Below the pieces are notes generated by a model that did no database searches, was not told the DNA's origin, and was given only the letters and a program-made list of their open reading frames with translations. Below are positions 26,818 through 37,500 of a stretch of DNA of 64,000 bases, piece after piece (position 1 is the first letter of the stretch; every line of letters begins with the position of its first letter). The stretch comes from Pseudoalteromonas rubra. Its GTDB lineage: Bacteria; Pseudomonadota; Gammaproteobacteria; Enterobacterales; Alteromonadaceae. Location: the NCBI RefSeq assembly GCF_005886805.2, contig NZ_CP045429.1:1334501-1398500 (forward strand). The letters are read 5' to 3'. Made by a program: the position numbers and the translations under genes.

Positions 26818-27891
26818 ATGGATTCGACTTCTACTCCTTCCGCTGCCGAACCTGGCAGTCAAACCGCTCCATCTCAATTGCAATTTACCGGTAATGCCAA
26901 AGAGTATTTTGGTATTTGGATTGTCAATATCCTACTGACGTTGCTGACATTGGGTATTTATTCGGCCTGGGCAACGGTGCGTACTAGGCAATACTTTTAC
27001 GGTCATACCGTACTGGACGGACATCGCTTTGATTATCTGGCTACGCCGATTCAGATCCTAAAAGGCCGTTTGCTCGCTGTTGGCCTGTTTGTTATCTACA
27101 GTGTGGTGTCTGGCTATTTTCCACTTGTGGGCGCGATGATGGCATTTGCACTGGTATTTCTGGTGCCCTGGATGATCAATCAGGGGCTTAAATTCAGCAT
27201 GCGCATGACCCGTTACCGCAATATTCGCTTTGCCTTCAAAGGCAATTTGGGCGAGGCGATGGTGAACTTTGTGGTGCTACCATTTGTCAGTATTTTTACC
27301 TTGTATCTTTTGATGCCCTGGGTGCTCAAGCGCATTGATGCGTATATTCACAGCAATATTCGATACGGCGATAAGCCAGTACAAGTACAGTTAGAGGGCA
27401 AAGAATACTATGTAGCTGCATTATTGGTGATATTACTGGGCATCCTTGTGATGATGTTGCTGGGTCTTGCATTCAGTCTGGTAGGTGGTATCAACATTAA
27501 CCCTGATGAACTGGGCACGGTCAATTTTGGCGTGTTTCTGATTGTGCCTCTGTATTTGTTTGTGATTTCTGCATTACAAGGCATCTACCAGGCGCAGATC
27601 CGCAATCATATTCTGAACAACGCACAAATAGAAGACGTGGCTGAATTCGAATCGAATTTAGCGCCTCAGCGCTATGCGCTTATTCTGGCAACTAACGCAG
27701 CTGCGATTGTGCTGACTGCCGGCCTGGCCTTCCCCTGGGCGAAAGTACGTAAAGTCAAAGCTCTGGCCGGAGCAACTCAGGTTATGTTATTGCCTGGTGC
27801 AGATCAGGTGTTGGATAATGCGCAGCAGGCTGATTCCTCTTTTGCTGAGGAAGCCGCGAATGTGTTTGACGTTGATATTTCGTTGACCTGA
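26818..27891 (+). CDS. YjgN-like (DUF898) membrane protein
   Basis: A 357-residue inner-membrane protein of the DUF898/YjgN family, of unknown role. It opens with FTGNAKEYFGIWIVNILLTLLTLGIYSAW, whose part FGIWIVNILLTLLTLGIYSAW is the family hallmark. A second copy of the motif type (GLAFPWAKVRKVKAL) is near residue 300. About six or seven hydrophobic segments are visible. ATG 26818 has AAGGAAG upstream. The stop overlaps the M48 protease start, a pairing also known for this family, which suggests the two act together at the membrane. Confidence 0.88.
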   Translation: MDSTSTPSAAEPGSQTAPSQLQFTGNAKEYFGIWIVNILLTLLTLGIYSAWATVRTRQYFYGHTVLDGHRFDYLATPIQILKGRLLAVGLFVIYSVVSGYFPLVGAMMAFALVFLVPWMINQGLKFSMRMTRYRNIRFAFKGNLGEAMVNFVVLPFVSIFTLYLLMPWVLKRIDAYIHSNIRYGDKPVQVQLEGKEYYVAALLVILLGILVMMLLGLAFSLVGGININPDELGTVNFGVFLIVPLYLFVISALQGIYQAQIRNHILNNAQIEDVAEFESNLAPQRYALILATNAAAIVLTAGLAFPWAKVRKVKALAGATQVMLLPGADQVLDNAQQADSSFAEEAANVFDVDISLT

Positions 27892-28904
27892 TGATTAAGG
27901 GATATTTTTATCTGCCAAACAGCAGTCGGGTGCAGCAGAGCTACGCCCGACTGAGTGGTGAGCGCATTGCTATTTATGTTGATGATGAATGTGTGTGTGA
28001 AAGCATGCAAACGGCGCTTAATGTAGCTGCTCATCTGCCTGGGCAGGCCAGCGAATTGAACTTTGCTGATGGCGCACGCTTTGTGCCCCATGACGTTGCA
28101 TATCGCTGGCCATTTCAACAACGCAAGAGCGGATTGCTGGCGCGGCTGGAAAGTAATCTGGTGCTGATCCTATGCGCGCTTTTCGCCACACCTGTACTGC
28201 TCTATGCTTTGTTGTTTAAGCTGGTCCCCAGCATTGCAGTGACTGCGGTAAAGGCCATGCCTGATGTGGTTGTTGAACAAATGGGTCAACAATCCATGGT
28301 GCTCATTGAGCGCACTATGTTATCGCCCAGTGAACTTTCAGCACAAGAGCAGCAAGCCGTTTTTACTTTATGGCACGACACTGTCTCTCAGCTTGGCCTG
28401 TCCGCAGAAAGGTATCGTATTGATGTGTATCGTTCGGATCATTTTGGCGCCAATGCCTTTGCTTTGCCCCATGGTCAGGTCGTGGTAACCGATGAGCTGG
28501 CGCGACGTCTGGCCGACCACCCTGACGCGCTCAGAGCGATTTTATTGCACGAAATTGGTCATGTAGAGCGCATGCATAGCGTGCGTCTGGCATCTCAGGC
28601 CGCCGTTGCCAGTATTGCGATTGCGATGCTGTTGGGGGATATGGACATAGTTGCTGAGGTGGTGCTTGGGTCGGGCAGTGCTTTGATGGATCTGCAGTTC
28701 TCACAAAATATGGAGTGGGAAGCTGACAACTATGCCTTGATGCAACTTGAGCGTCTGGGCTACAGTGGCGAAGACTTTGCACAGGCTCTGGAGTCACTGG
28801 TACCGCTTGATGAAGCGCAATCGCAAAGTTGGTTAAAGTACCTGTCTACTCACCCAAGCCTGCAAGAACGTATAGAACATGCCAGAAACCACACTACACC
28901 CTGA
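27891..28904 (+). CDS. M48-family membrane metalloprotease
   Basis: A 337-residue protein with the zinc motif HEIGH at 220-224 (ILLHEIGHVERMHS) and the third ligand Glu in NMEWEADNYAL, as in M48 proteases (HtpX, BepA, YcaL group). A membrane segment lies at about 90-115 (LVLILCALFATPVLLYALLF), with the catalytic part likely periplasmic. The N-terminal 80 residues are unlike other M48 members. It is translated by overlap with the YjgN-like gene. The substrate is unknown. Confidence 0.9.
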   Translation: MIKGYFYLPNSSRVQQSYARLSGERIAIYVDDECVCESMQTALNVAAHLPGQASELNFADGARFVPHDVAYRWPFQQRKSGLLARLESNLVLILCALFATPVLLYALLFKLVPSIAVTAVKAMPDVVVEQMGQQSMVLIERTMLSPSELSAQEQQAVFTLWHDTVSQLGLSAERYRIDVYRSDHFGANAFALPHGQVVVTDELARRLADHPDALRAILLHEIGHVERMHSVRLASQAAVASIAIAMLLGDMDIVAEVVLGSGSALMDLQFSQNMEWEADNYALMQLERLGYSGEDFAQALESLVPLDEAQSQSWLKYLSTHPSLQERIEHARNHTTP

Positions 28905-28989
28905 TAGCCCGGTTAGATATGGGCTTCTGGTAAAGGGGACTGAGTGACATTGATTTACCCGCAAAACGTGTGTTTATTACTATATCTCT

Positions 28990-29010
28990 AAAGGCCTCAA
29001 CGAGGCCTTT
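28990..29010 (+). terminator. Terminator after the protease gene
   Basis: Arms aaaggcctc and gaggccttt (9 bp) with loop aac, 86 bp after the protease stop. It ends two bases before the inverted-repeat element. Confidence 0.7.
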
Positions 29011-29011
29011 C

Positions 29012-29185
29012 ATACCAATTTCACTTAATACCTGGTCTATTTGAAGGAGCAAATAGGACGCTAACAGCGTTAAAAATCTCTCATTTAGAACCTTATACCT
29101 TAGACATAGGTTCACAAATTTTTGCCTTGTTATCGACCCTATTTTCTCGCTTCAAAATAGATCACTTAATTAAGCAAATTGGTAT
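29012..29185. mobile_element. MITE-like element with terminal inverted repeats
   Basis: A 174-bp AT-rich non-coding stretch bounded by ataccaattt (29012) and its exact complement aaattggtat (ending 29185); the similarity continues inward (acttaat / taattaagc). No transposase is inside. The size, composition and ends suit a miniature inverted-repeat element. The rest of 28,905-29,414 contains the terminator and a hydrophobic frame at 29179-29394 that I consider spurious. Confidence 0.55.
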
Positions 29186-29414
29186 TATTTTTCTGGCCCG
29201 GAATTGATTTGAGTTTCTTGTTGCACCAGAACCCCAGACTTTCAAATGACGTTTTTTTCTCTCTTGTAACTCTTTATTATTGTTTCAATAATTGCGATTT
29301 GTGCGCAGTTTTTACTGCATTGTATTGGTTTTTTGTTATTGTCAGGTTAACTTATGTTCGTGCCTTCCTGTATACTAAGGCACACTGTGCGTGATTTGTG
29401 TGCTGGGGAGGCAA

Positions 29415-30302
29415 ATGAAGTTTTTGGTGTTGTTATTGCTCGTTGTGTCGCAATGTGCCAAAGCCCACAACCCTTTGGTTGTAGATATCATTAGCAGTGA
29501 GAACTTTTCTCAGCGTTATCAAGCATTTCTACAGGGGCGCTCGGTGCTTGATGTCACTGACTTTCGCCCAACCACACAGGGATCTCATATCGAGATCATC
29601 GAAATGGTGTTATTGCAACAAGCGCTGTTTCTAGGCGGTGAAACCCGTGAGGTGGTTTTCAATCCTAAGCCCTCAGTCAATATTCTTGAATTCACAGATA
29701 TGGTTGCCGGAGAAAGCCTGATATTGGCACGTACCGTTTGGCATGAAGATGTCATTAATTATCGTGGCTCAGTGTATGTCAGTGATCCAGTCGTGAAATT
29801 CGGAGAGTATGAAGCCGGTATATATGTGGCAAAGCGCAATCAGGCGCTGCATCAGACCACCCAAGATGGACTGGAGCAACTGACGCTGGTGGCCAACCCT
29901 CGCTGGCGGGTAGACTGGCACGCCCTGACAAATAGCAACATGAATCTGGTGAGCTTTATCGGTCCCTGGGAAAGCATGCTGAACATGGTGGAAACTGACA
30001 TCGTCGATGGCATGCTGGTCAATTTTAGTGTCAGCGAATCTTTGCAGTTAGTGTTTGAAGGCCGAGATTACGTGCCCATAGAAGGGGTAAAAATGGTGCT
30101 GCCTGATTCACGTCACTTTATCGTCAGCAAACGTCACCCCGAAGGGGCCCAGATTTTTGCTGCCCTGAACCGGGGCCTTAAAGAACTCAGACGTCGGGGG
30201 AGGATCCGCAAAGCGTTGACGGAGTCTGGCTTCATTAATCGTAAGGTACAAGATTGGGCCGTCATTAATCGTGCTATGCTGCCGCAGGAGTCCAGACCAT
30301 GA
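29415..30302 (+). CDS. Periplasmic solute-binding-like protein, linked to a GGDEF protein
   Basis: A 295-residue protein with a signal peptide (MKFLVLLLLVVSQCAKA). The mature part resembles family-3 extracellular binding proteins (DIVDGMLVNFSVSESLQL, VLPDSRHFIVSKRHP, FAALNRGLKELRRRGRIRK). I chose ATG 29415 with GGGGAGG upstream rather than 29391. It overlaps the TPR-GGDEF gene by 4 bp (ATGA) and no transporter genes are near, so it may work as the sensory partner of that protein. The ligand is unknown. Confidence 0.8.
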   Translation: MKFLVLLLLVVSQCAKAHNPLVVDIISSENFSQRYQAFLQGRSVLDVTDFRPTTQGSHIEIIEMVLLQQALFLGGETREVVFNPKPSVNILEFTDMVAGESLILARTVWHEDVINYRGSVYVSDPVVKFGEYEAGIYVAKRNQALHQTTQDGLEQLTLVANPRWRVDWHALTNSNMNLVSFIGPWESMLNMVETDIVDGMLVNFSVSESLQLVFEGRDYVPIEGVKMVLPDSRHFIVSKRHPEGAQIFAALNRGLKELRRRGRIRKALTESGFINRKVQDWAVINRAMLPQESRP

Positions 30303-32137
30303 TCCGGCTCGGTGCGCCTTTAAGCTGGCTGTTATCTCTGTTGTTCAGTGTGTCTGTGACGGCCACTGAGCTCGCTTCGCCCGAGCAACTGGAAAAATCG
30401 CTGGCCGGGTTGAACGAAACACTCAAAAGTGATTTCGATCTGTCGCTGCTCCCTGAATTAAGAAAGTTGCGGCGCGATGCTCAGGCGATTGATGCACTGG
30501 AAATTGTCGCTCAAACCTTATTACTGGAGGGGCAGATCCGCCAGCAATACGGCGACTATCAGCAAAGCCTGGTGTTGCATAATGATGCATTACAGCTGGC
30601 TGTAGAGCGTCAGGATCTGGCGCTGATGGCGCAAAGCCGATTAGCCATTGCCAGATTAGAAATGGACCTTGAGCGCTATAACTATGCGCAACGTTCACTG
30701 GATGATGTACATCAGCTAATCGTTCAGCTGCATGACAAGTCTCAGGCAACACCGCATGTGGCTCACCGATTATTATTGGCACACAGACTATGGCAAGGCT
30801 ACCTATATGTCTTGCTGGGGAGCTATCATCAGGCCGTTGCGGCCCTGCATACGGAAGATCTGGTGGTAACTGGCACGCCGGAACTCCTGGATAAACTGCT
30901 GCTGGTCAGGGCCTGGGCATTGCTAAAACTGGGCCGTTATCAACAGGCACAACCTATCCTTAATCAGGTTGCTCAAAGTAACATTCTCATTCGTAATCAG
31001 CGTATGCGGATCCGCTTTAACTTGCTGCAATCCATGGCCTGGTTGCAGGCCGGGGAGTTTCAAAAAACACTCGGTACGGCAATGCCTGCGTTAATGGAAA
31101 CCTTTACAACCCGATTTTTAGAAGAGCAGGCTGATTTGCAGTTTGTGTTGTCTAATGCCTACGTCCAGCTGGGCGACTACCAGCAGGCGCATTTATATCT
31201 GAAGCGCTATGCCCTGAGCAAAGATGCACTTAACTTTCAAAAGCGCAACAATAAGTTGTTGCAACTGGAGTCGCAGTACGCGCTGGCAACACAAAAACAG
31301 CAGTTGAGTTTGCTGGAAAAAGACAATGCGATACAGGCACAAGAGATTTTCCGTCACCAGCAAATTTTGGAAAATACGCGCCTGGCGCAGCAGCGTGGCG
31401 CATTGTTGCTTATTCTGGCGTTGGCATTGTTGGGTTTCTTATATTGGCGTTGGCAGAACAAGCGTTATTTGTCTTTACTGGAAGAGCAAGTGAAGCAAAG
31501 AACGGCTGAGCTCGATGAGCGAAATCGTCGCCTACAAGCGCTCAGTTATTCAGACAGCCTGACGGGTTTGCACAACCGGCATTACTTTTTTAGCGCGGCA
31601 GACAAATTACTCGCGCAATCCCGGGATGTGTCGCAGAACACGATTTTTTGCCTGATAGACATCGACCATTTTAAACAGATCAATGACAGTTATGGTCATG
31701 CCATTGGTGATGTGGTGTTACAGCAATTTGCCGAGGTGGTCACGAGCCAGCTCAGGGCGCAGGATGAGTTGGTGCGTTGGGGCGGCGAAGAGTTTTTGCT
31801 GGTAATGCCTCAGACTGACATGACAACAGCACAACAGGTTGTTGAAAGGCTCCACAATGCAGTGGCGCAGTATGTGTTTAGTCACGATGATCAGCCGCTG
31901 AGCTGTACTTGCTCGATTGGTTTTGCAGCTTACCCCCTGCGTCTGGCTGATGCACAGCTTGCGAGCTGGGAGCAGGTGCTGGAACTGGCTGATAATTGTC
32001 TGTATCGTGCAAAGAATGGCGGGCGTAATGCCTGGGTAGGGCTGAAATTACCTGCTCAGCCACTGGCTATGACCTTTGAGCAACTGCAGCAAAATATGGA
32101 AACATTTACCGTCACCAGTACGCAGCTTGCGGGCTAG
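30299..32137 (+). CDS. TPR-containing diguanylate cyclase
   Basis: A 612-residue protein. A signal peptide (residues 1-23) is followed by a helical, TPR-like periplasmic region (about 60-345, with repeats such as YGDYQQSLVLHNDALQLA and LGRYQQAQPIL), a membrane segment at about 365-380 (ALLLILALALLGFLYW), a coiled coil, and a C-terminal GGDEF domain. The active motif is GGEEF at 495-499, and the inhibitory RxxD (RAQD, 486-489) is present, so an active, product-inhibited cyclase of c-di-GMP is expected. It is co-translated with the binding protein upstream, which suggests ligand control. Confidence 0.92.
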   Translation: MIRLGAPLSWLLSLLFSVSVTATELASPEQLEKSLAGLNETLKSDFDLSLLPELRKLRRDAQAIDALEIVAQTLLLEGQIRQQYGDYQQSLVLHNDALQLAVERQDLALMAQSRLAIARLEMDLERYNYAQRSLDDVHQLIVQLHDKSQATPHVAHRLLLAHRLWQGYLYVLLGSYHQAVAALHTEDLVVTGTPELLDKLLLVRAWALLKLGRYQQAQPILNQVAQSNILIRNQRMRIRFNLLQSMAWLQAGEFQKTLGTAMPALMETFTTRFLEEQADLQFVLSNAYVQLGDYQQAHLYLKRYALSKDALNFQKRNNKLLQLESQYALATQKQQLSLLEKDNAIQAQEIFRHQQILENTRLAQQRGALLLILALALLGFLYWRWQNKRYLSLLEEQVKQRTAELDERNRRLQALSYSDSLTGLHNRHYFFSAADKLLAQSRDVSQNTIFCLIDIDHFKQINDSYGHAIGDVVLQQFAEVVTSQLRAQDELVRWGGEEFLLVMPQTDMTTAQQVVERLHNAVAQYVFSHDDQPLSCTCSIGFAAYPLRLADAQLASWEQVLELADNCLYRAKNGGRNAWVGLKLPAQPLAMTFEQLQQNMETFTVTSTQLAG

Positions 32138-32256
32138 TGGTGGTGTTTTTTATATTTTTCTAATAATAAAGTATTTAAATAATTAAGCTTGTTCGGTTTA
32201 AAACACGCCTGCTTGGTCTATGCTGATTAGATTAAGGAAATGTGGAAGGTTTATAC

Positions 32257-34380
32257 GTGAGACTGAACTTGCCCGACAATGCGAGAATACTGATCGTCGA
32301 TGATGACCCCAGTAGCATACTGATCATCAAAAAAGCCGTTGGTGATTTAGGTGAGGTGTTTTCAACCTCTGAAGCCAGCTATGCTTTGGTGCTTATCAAA
32401 GAGATACAGCCCCATGTGATTTTGCTTGATATCGACATGGGTGAATATAATGGCGTGGATATTTGCCGCACACTGAAAAGTGACCCTCAAACAGCCCACT
32501 ACACAGTTGTTTTTATTACTGCAAGTCGCGACCCCGATACAGAATTCCAATCTCTGACTGAAGGCGGTGCTGACTATATTTCGAAACCGATTGACCTGAA
32601 AACCTGTCGGATGCGGGTTTATAACCAGCTGGCGATCGTGGCTTATCAGGATGCACTGGAATGTACCACAGAGTCATTATTGCGAGAGAAAGAGCTCTTT
32701 CAGGTGACGCTCAACTCGATAGGTGATGCCGTTATCGCCACAGATAAAGCAGGCTACGTAAGTTATATGAACCCGGTGGCGGAACGCTTGACTGGTATTG
32801 CGGCCAGTTATGCTTTGGGCTCACCGATAGAAGCGGTGATGGACTTACGTGATGCAACCACACAGAGCGAGTCAATCAACCCTGCCAGAAGAGCGTTAAC
32901 CGAAAAGCGCAATGTGGCAATGGCCTTGAACTGCCAACTACACAGTAAAGATGGCCAGATTTATCGGGTTGAAGATACTGCTTCACCCATTCGTGGTGAA
33001 GATGGCTCGGTATTGGGGGCAGTGATGGTGTTTCATGATGTGAGCGAGTCGGTTGCCATGGCGGTACAAATGAACTTCTTAACCAACAATGACCAGTTGA
33101 CTGGCCTGCCAAATCGGGTACTCCTCCACGACAGGTTACAACATGCAATAGCCAGTGCCCGGACATCGAATATGCACATAGCTGTCTTATTGATAGATAT
33201 AGATCACTTTAAGTATATCAATGATGCGTTGGGTCACCATCTGGGCGATGAATTGATTAAGAAGGTAGCGAAGCGACTGGAGTCGGTGATTGACCCCAAT
33301 GCGTCACTGGCACGGGTGGGCGGTGATGAGTTCGTTTTACTCCTGGAAGAGGTTCGTTCTGCGAGTTATGTGTCGGTTGTTGCAAACAACCTGATTGCCA
33401 GTTTTAAAGAGCCATTTCTGCTTGAACAAAAGGAGTATCAGATTTCAGTCAGCATAGGGGTGAGTATGTCATTGTTGGATACCCACGAAGAAGAAGTGCT
33501 GATGCGCCATGCTGATGTTGCCATGTATCGGGCTAAAAACCAGGGCCGAAATACGGTGTGCTTTTTTTCTCAGGAGCTTGAAGCCGAGTTAATGAAACGC
33601 CATGAGCTGGAGTTGTTGTTGCGTGAAACGCTGGATGCAGATGCGTTAACGGTGTTTTTTCAGCCTCAGATTGCCATTGACTCCGGTCGCGTGTGTGGTT
33701 TTGAAGCCCTTGTGCGGCTCAAAGAAAAATCAGGCGCACTGGTTGCACCCCAGGAGTTTATTTCGCTGGCCGAAGAGTTGGGTCTAATCGACGAATTGGG
33801 TGAACAGGTTTTGCAAAAAAGTTGTGCATTCGGGCGTCGTTTGCAGGACCAGGGGGTGACGCTTAAAGTCAGTGTTAATGTGTCATCTCAACAATTGAAG
33901 CATGCTCTGTTTGTCGATCAGGTTGCAAGATGCCTGGAGAAGCACAAGTTACCGAGCCGGCAGTTAGAGCTGGAAGTGACAGAAAGTGCGCTGGTTGAGA
34001 GTTTTGAACAAGTGCAATGCAAACTTGCTGAGCTGGCTGACATGGGGGTTACGATTGCCATTGATGATTTTGGAACGGGTTATTCCAGCTTATCCTATTT
34101 AAAAGTTTTCCCCCTGGATGTACTTAAAATTGATAAGTCATTCATACAAGACATGGGATCAGGGGAGCACCACTTTGGCATTGTACAGACCATCGTATTA
34201 TTAGCGCGCTCCCTTGGCCTTAAGCTGGTGGCCGAGGGCGTGGAGACAGACACCCAGGTCAGTGAGCTCAAATCCCTGAAATGTGACGTGGCACAGGGCT
34301 ATTTTTATGCCAGGCCCATGGATAGCCAGAGCGCATTTAAGTATGCACTGGCGCATGCTCTCGGCAAAGATCAAGTTTAG
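32257..34380 (+). CDS. REC-PAS-GGDEF-EAL c-di-GMP regulator
   Basis: A 707-residue cytosolic protein. REC 1-120 has phosphoacceptor Asp58 (VILLDIDMGEYNG). PAS lies at about 150-270 (LFQVTLNSIGDAVIATD). The GGDEF domain has GGDEF at 355-359 but no RxxD site. The EAL domain has E483-A484-L485 with FEALVRL, VNVSSQQL, TESAL, DDFGTGYSSLSYLK, KIDKSF and AEGVET, all expected catalytic and metal residues, so phosphodiesterase activity is likely. I use GTG 32257, with GGAAGG seven bases upstream, rather than GTG 32242. It lies 119 bp after the TPR-GGDEF gene. Confidence 0.93.
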   Translation: MRLNLPDNARILIVDDDPSSILIIKKAVGDLGEVFSTSEASYALVLIKEIQPHVILLDIDMGEYNGVDICRTLKSDPQTAHYTVVFITASRDPDTEFQSLTEGGADYISKPIDLKTCRMRVYNQLAIVAYQDALECTTESLLREKELFQVTLNSIGDAVIATDKAGYVSYMNPVAERLTGIAASYALGSPIEAVMDLRDATTQSESINPARRALTEKRNVAMALNCQLHSKDGQIYRVEDTASPIRGEDGSVLGAVMVFHDVSESVAMAVQMNFLTNNDQLTGLPNRVLLHDRLQHAIASARTSNMHIAVLLIDIDHFKYINDALGHHLGDELIKKVAKRLESVIDPNASLARVGGDEFVLLLEEVRSASYVSVVANNLIASFKEPFLLEQKEYQISVSIGVSMSLLDTHEEEVLMRHADVAMYRAKNQGRNTVCFFSQELEAELMKRHELELLLRETLDADALTVFFQPQIAIDSGRVCGFEALVRLKEKSGALVAPQEFISLAEELGLIDELGEQVLQKSCAFGRRLQDQGVTLKVSVNVSSQQLKHALFVDQVARCLEKHKLPSRQLELEVTESALVESFEQVQCKLAELADMGVTIAIDDFGTGYSSLSYLKVFPLDVLKIDKSFIQDMGSGEHHFGIVQTIVLLARSLGLKLVAEGVETDTQVSELKSLKCDVAQGYFYARPMDSQSAFKYALAHALGKDQV

Positions 34381-34590
34381 GGAGTAGAGTGTATGTTGGC
34401 GGTCCATCTGTGAGTGGAAATATCGTGGAGTGTCAGGGCTTTTCAGCTTTTCTTGAAAAAAAATGACTGTGGCCCTGTAATGCCGGTTGCATAGGCTATA
34501 GTTTGCATATGCATACCATTTTGGTGGGGTGGTTGCGGTCTTGCACTTGAGAGCCGCCAAAAACTCGTCTGCTGGGTTAAAAGGTCATAT

Positions 34591-37500
34591 ATGATAGGGA
34601 TTCTGTCTGTTAAGAAAAATAAGCAAACGCGCTGGTTTGCGGGCGCATTCAGTGTATGTTTGTTGTTGATGATAGTGTTGGCTTTAATTTTCTTCGAGCG
34701 CAAGCTGCAAGGAGAAGTGCAGTTTGAAGTAGAAAACCAACTCAGGCAGAGTGCTGCTCATATCGCTGAGCAATTCGAGCGGCGTTACCGGGCAGATTTA
34801 AGCTATTTGCACTTTCTAAAAGATACGCCACCTTTTCCGGGCATTGCCCGCGCACTGAAAAATAATGGGGTTGATCCACAGGATAATCAGCCTATTGAGC
34901 TGTGGAAGTCTCGCATTGCCACTATTTTTAGGTCTTTGATTTTTAACAATGCGGAGCTATTACAGCTGCGTATTATCATGCCGGACGGTCGGGAATTTGT
35001 CCGGGTTGATCGGCGTCGGGGTAAAGTTGAGCAGATCCCCGAAGCTAAGCTGCAGGACAAATCGCATAAAGATTATGTTCAGGAAACCCTGGACTTGTCT
35101 GAAGAGATGCACTTTGCATCACGTATTTCCCTGAATTTTGAAAACAACAAAGTACAGCGACCATTTACTCCTGTCCTGCGTATTGCTATGCCTCTGTTTG
35201 ATTCGGATAATGACCTGTTTGGTCTGTTGGTGCTCAACTCCAGTGCGAAACAGTTAATCGAATTACTGGACAGTGACACGGGTGAGTATTACCTGACTGA
35301 CCATCAGGGGCATTATATCTACGGCCCTGACACGGTGTTTCATTATACCCGGGACCTGGCCAGACCACGGATGTTTGACGATGACTTCAAACTACATAGT
35401 ACTGCCAAGGGTCGCGTTGATGGGGTGTATAAGCACGGCACAGATACCCTTCAGGTCGCCATACAGCAGGAGTTAAATAGTGGCTACCAGGGCCCGGGGC
35501 ATGAGATGTTTATCACCGCAATTGCGCTTCCGCAACAGTCCTCGGCATTATTAAATGAACGACGCTTGTCGAGTTATATGTTGTTAGCCGTCGTGACCTT
35601 AGTGCTACTGCTGTTCATGGGCGGCATTGTTGTTTTCTATCGTAATCGTGAACGCTACCAGGAAGATAAAGCCGTCTATGAATCGATCATTGATGGTGCG
35701 GATGAGCCCATTATCAGCTTTGACACACAGCTTAACGTACAGACATATAACAGTGCGTCTTTGTTGATATTTCCCAGTCTTGCGGCCAGTGAGCGACAGC
35801 ATAATATTACCGATCTGATTGAGCTGCCTATGGACCGTTTGCAGGGCGCTGTGTGTTATTTTAAGAGTGAGGGGGCACCTAAGGATACCGACTGGTACGA
35901 GCGCTACACCGTACAGGATGAAGTTCGGCATGTGAATTTCAAAGTTTCGCCGGTGCGAGGTCCTGATAACCAGCTGGTTGGGGTTACTTTGTTCGGTCGT
36001 GACACAACAAAAGAAAAGCTCAGTGAACAGCAGGTAAAAAGTGCGAATGAAAGCTTGGAGCGGCAGGTTAAAGAGCGCACCGGGGAGTTGGAGGCCGAAA
36101 AAGCCAAAGCGGTCAAAGCGTCTGCGGTTAAAAGCGCCTTTATCTCTACCATCAGCCATGAAATGCGCACCCCGCTCAATGGTATTCTGGGTACACTCAA
36201 CCTGATCCGCCGAGAGCCGCTGACCAAGAATCAATTATCGTATCTGGAAATGACAGAAACCAGTTCTTCAACGCTGGCTTCTCTTATCAACGACATTCTA
36301 GATTTGTCTAAAATCGAAGCGGGCAAACTAGAGCTTGAGCAAGAGCCGCTTAACCCTATTTCAGTGGTGGAGCATGTTGTGACATCCATTTCTTTAAAAG
36401 CCTATGAAAAGCAGCTCACTTTAGTGGTCGATGTTGCAGATATTGATTTTATTGAACTGGTGGGAGATGCTGGTCGGATCAAACAGGTCATTTTTAACCT
36501 GGTGAGCAACGCCATTAAATTTACCAGCAAAGGCTGTGTTTGCGTGCGGGCAGAGACGACAGAAGATGCAGGCAAGATATATTTGACGGTGGCCGTAGAA
36601 GATACCGGGGTGGGGATTGATAAAAATAACCACCATAAGATTTTCTCTGCTTTTACCCAAGAAGACAGCGGTATCAGCGCTGAGTTTGGTGGCACAGGAC
36701 TTGGCTTGTCAATTTGTAAAAACCTCTGTGAATTGATGGGGGGACAAATTGGCTTTGAGTCGCAAAAGAACATTGGTAGCAAATTTTCATTTACCTTACC
36801 GTTTGCTTTGGATACGGCAAAGGCTAAACCTCACAACAACCTGTTGGACGGATATCGGTTTGAGCTGCATGTGGCTGATGGGCGGGAGCGTAGTTTCCTT
36901 TCACATGTCATTACTAAGTATGGCGGTACTTTGGTGGAACGTAACGGTGAGTATCTGGTTGTGGATCATAATCATCCGCATATTGAAAACCTGACTGATA
37001 CCAAGGCATATTCTCGCACTATCGTTCTGTACAGTGAATTTACCCAACAAAATATCGCTCTTGGGTGTCTGGCGAAACTGGTTAAACCTATTCGTTTGGG
37101 TCATTTTTTGTCTGTATTTGATCAGAATGCGATAGAAAAAATGCTTAAAAATCAGCATCAGGTGCATGTCCCCAACATACAACATCATGCGCACAATGAT
37201 TTCAGCGGTGTGACAGTGATGATTGTTGATGATAACCAAATTAACCGAGAAGTTGCCCGGGGGATCCTGCATGGTATCGATGCAGATGTGGTGACATACC
37301 AATCTGGCCATGAAGCCTTGAGTGCCTTGCTTAATTTTGAAAAAAACAACCTGCCGGTATTCGCCGTTTTGATGGATTGTAATATGCCAACAATGGATGG
37401 GTATCAGGCAACGCGCTTGATCAGAGAAGGGAAAGGAGGCGAGTCTTTTCGCCATATTCCGGTGATTGCAATGACAGCAAATGCGATGTCGGGGGAGCGG

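Noticed and set aside
29179..29394. 71-codon hydrophobic frame before the binding-protein gene
   Set aside because: Starts inside the inverted-repeat element, has no ribosome site, and is AT-driven hydrophobic sequence.
35605..36234. 209-codon minus-strand frame inside the second hybrid kinase
   Set aside because: Antisense to PAS and HisKA coding, with no support of its own.
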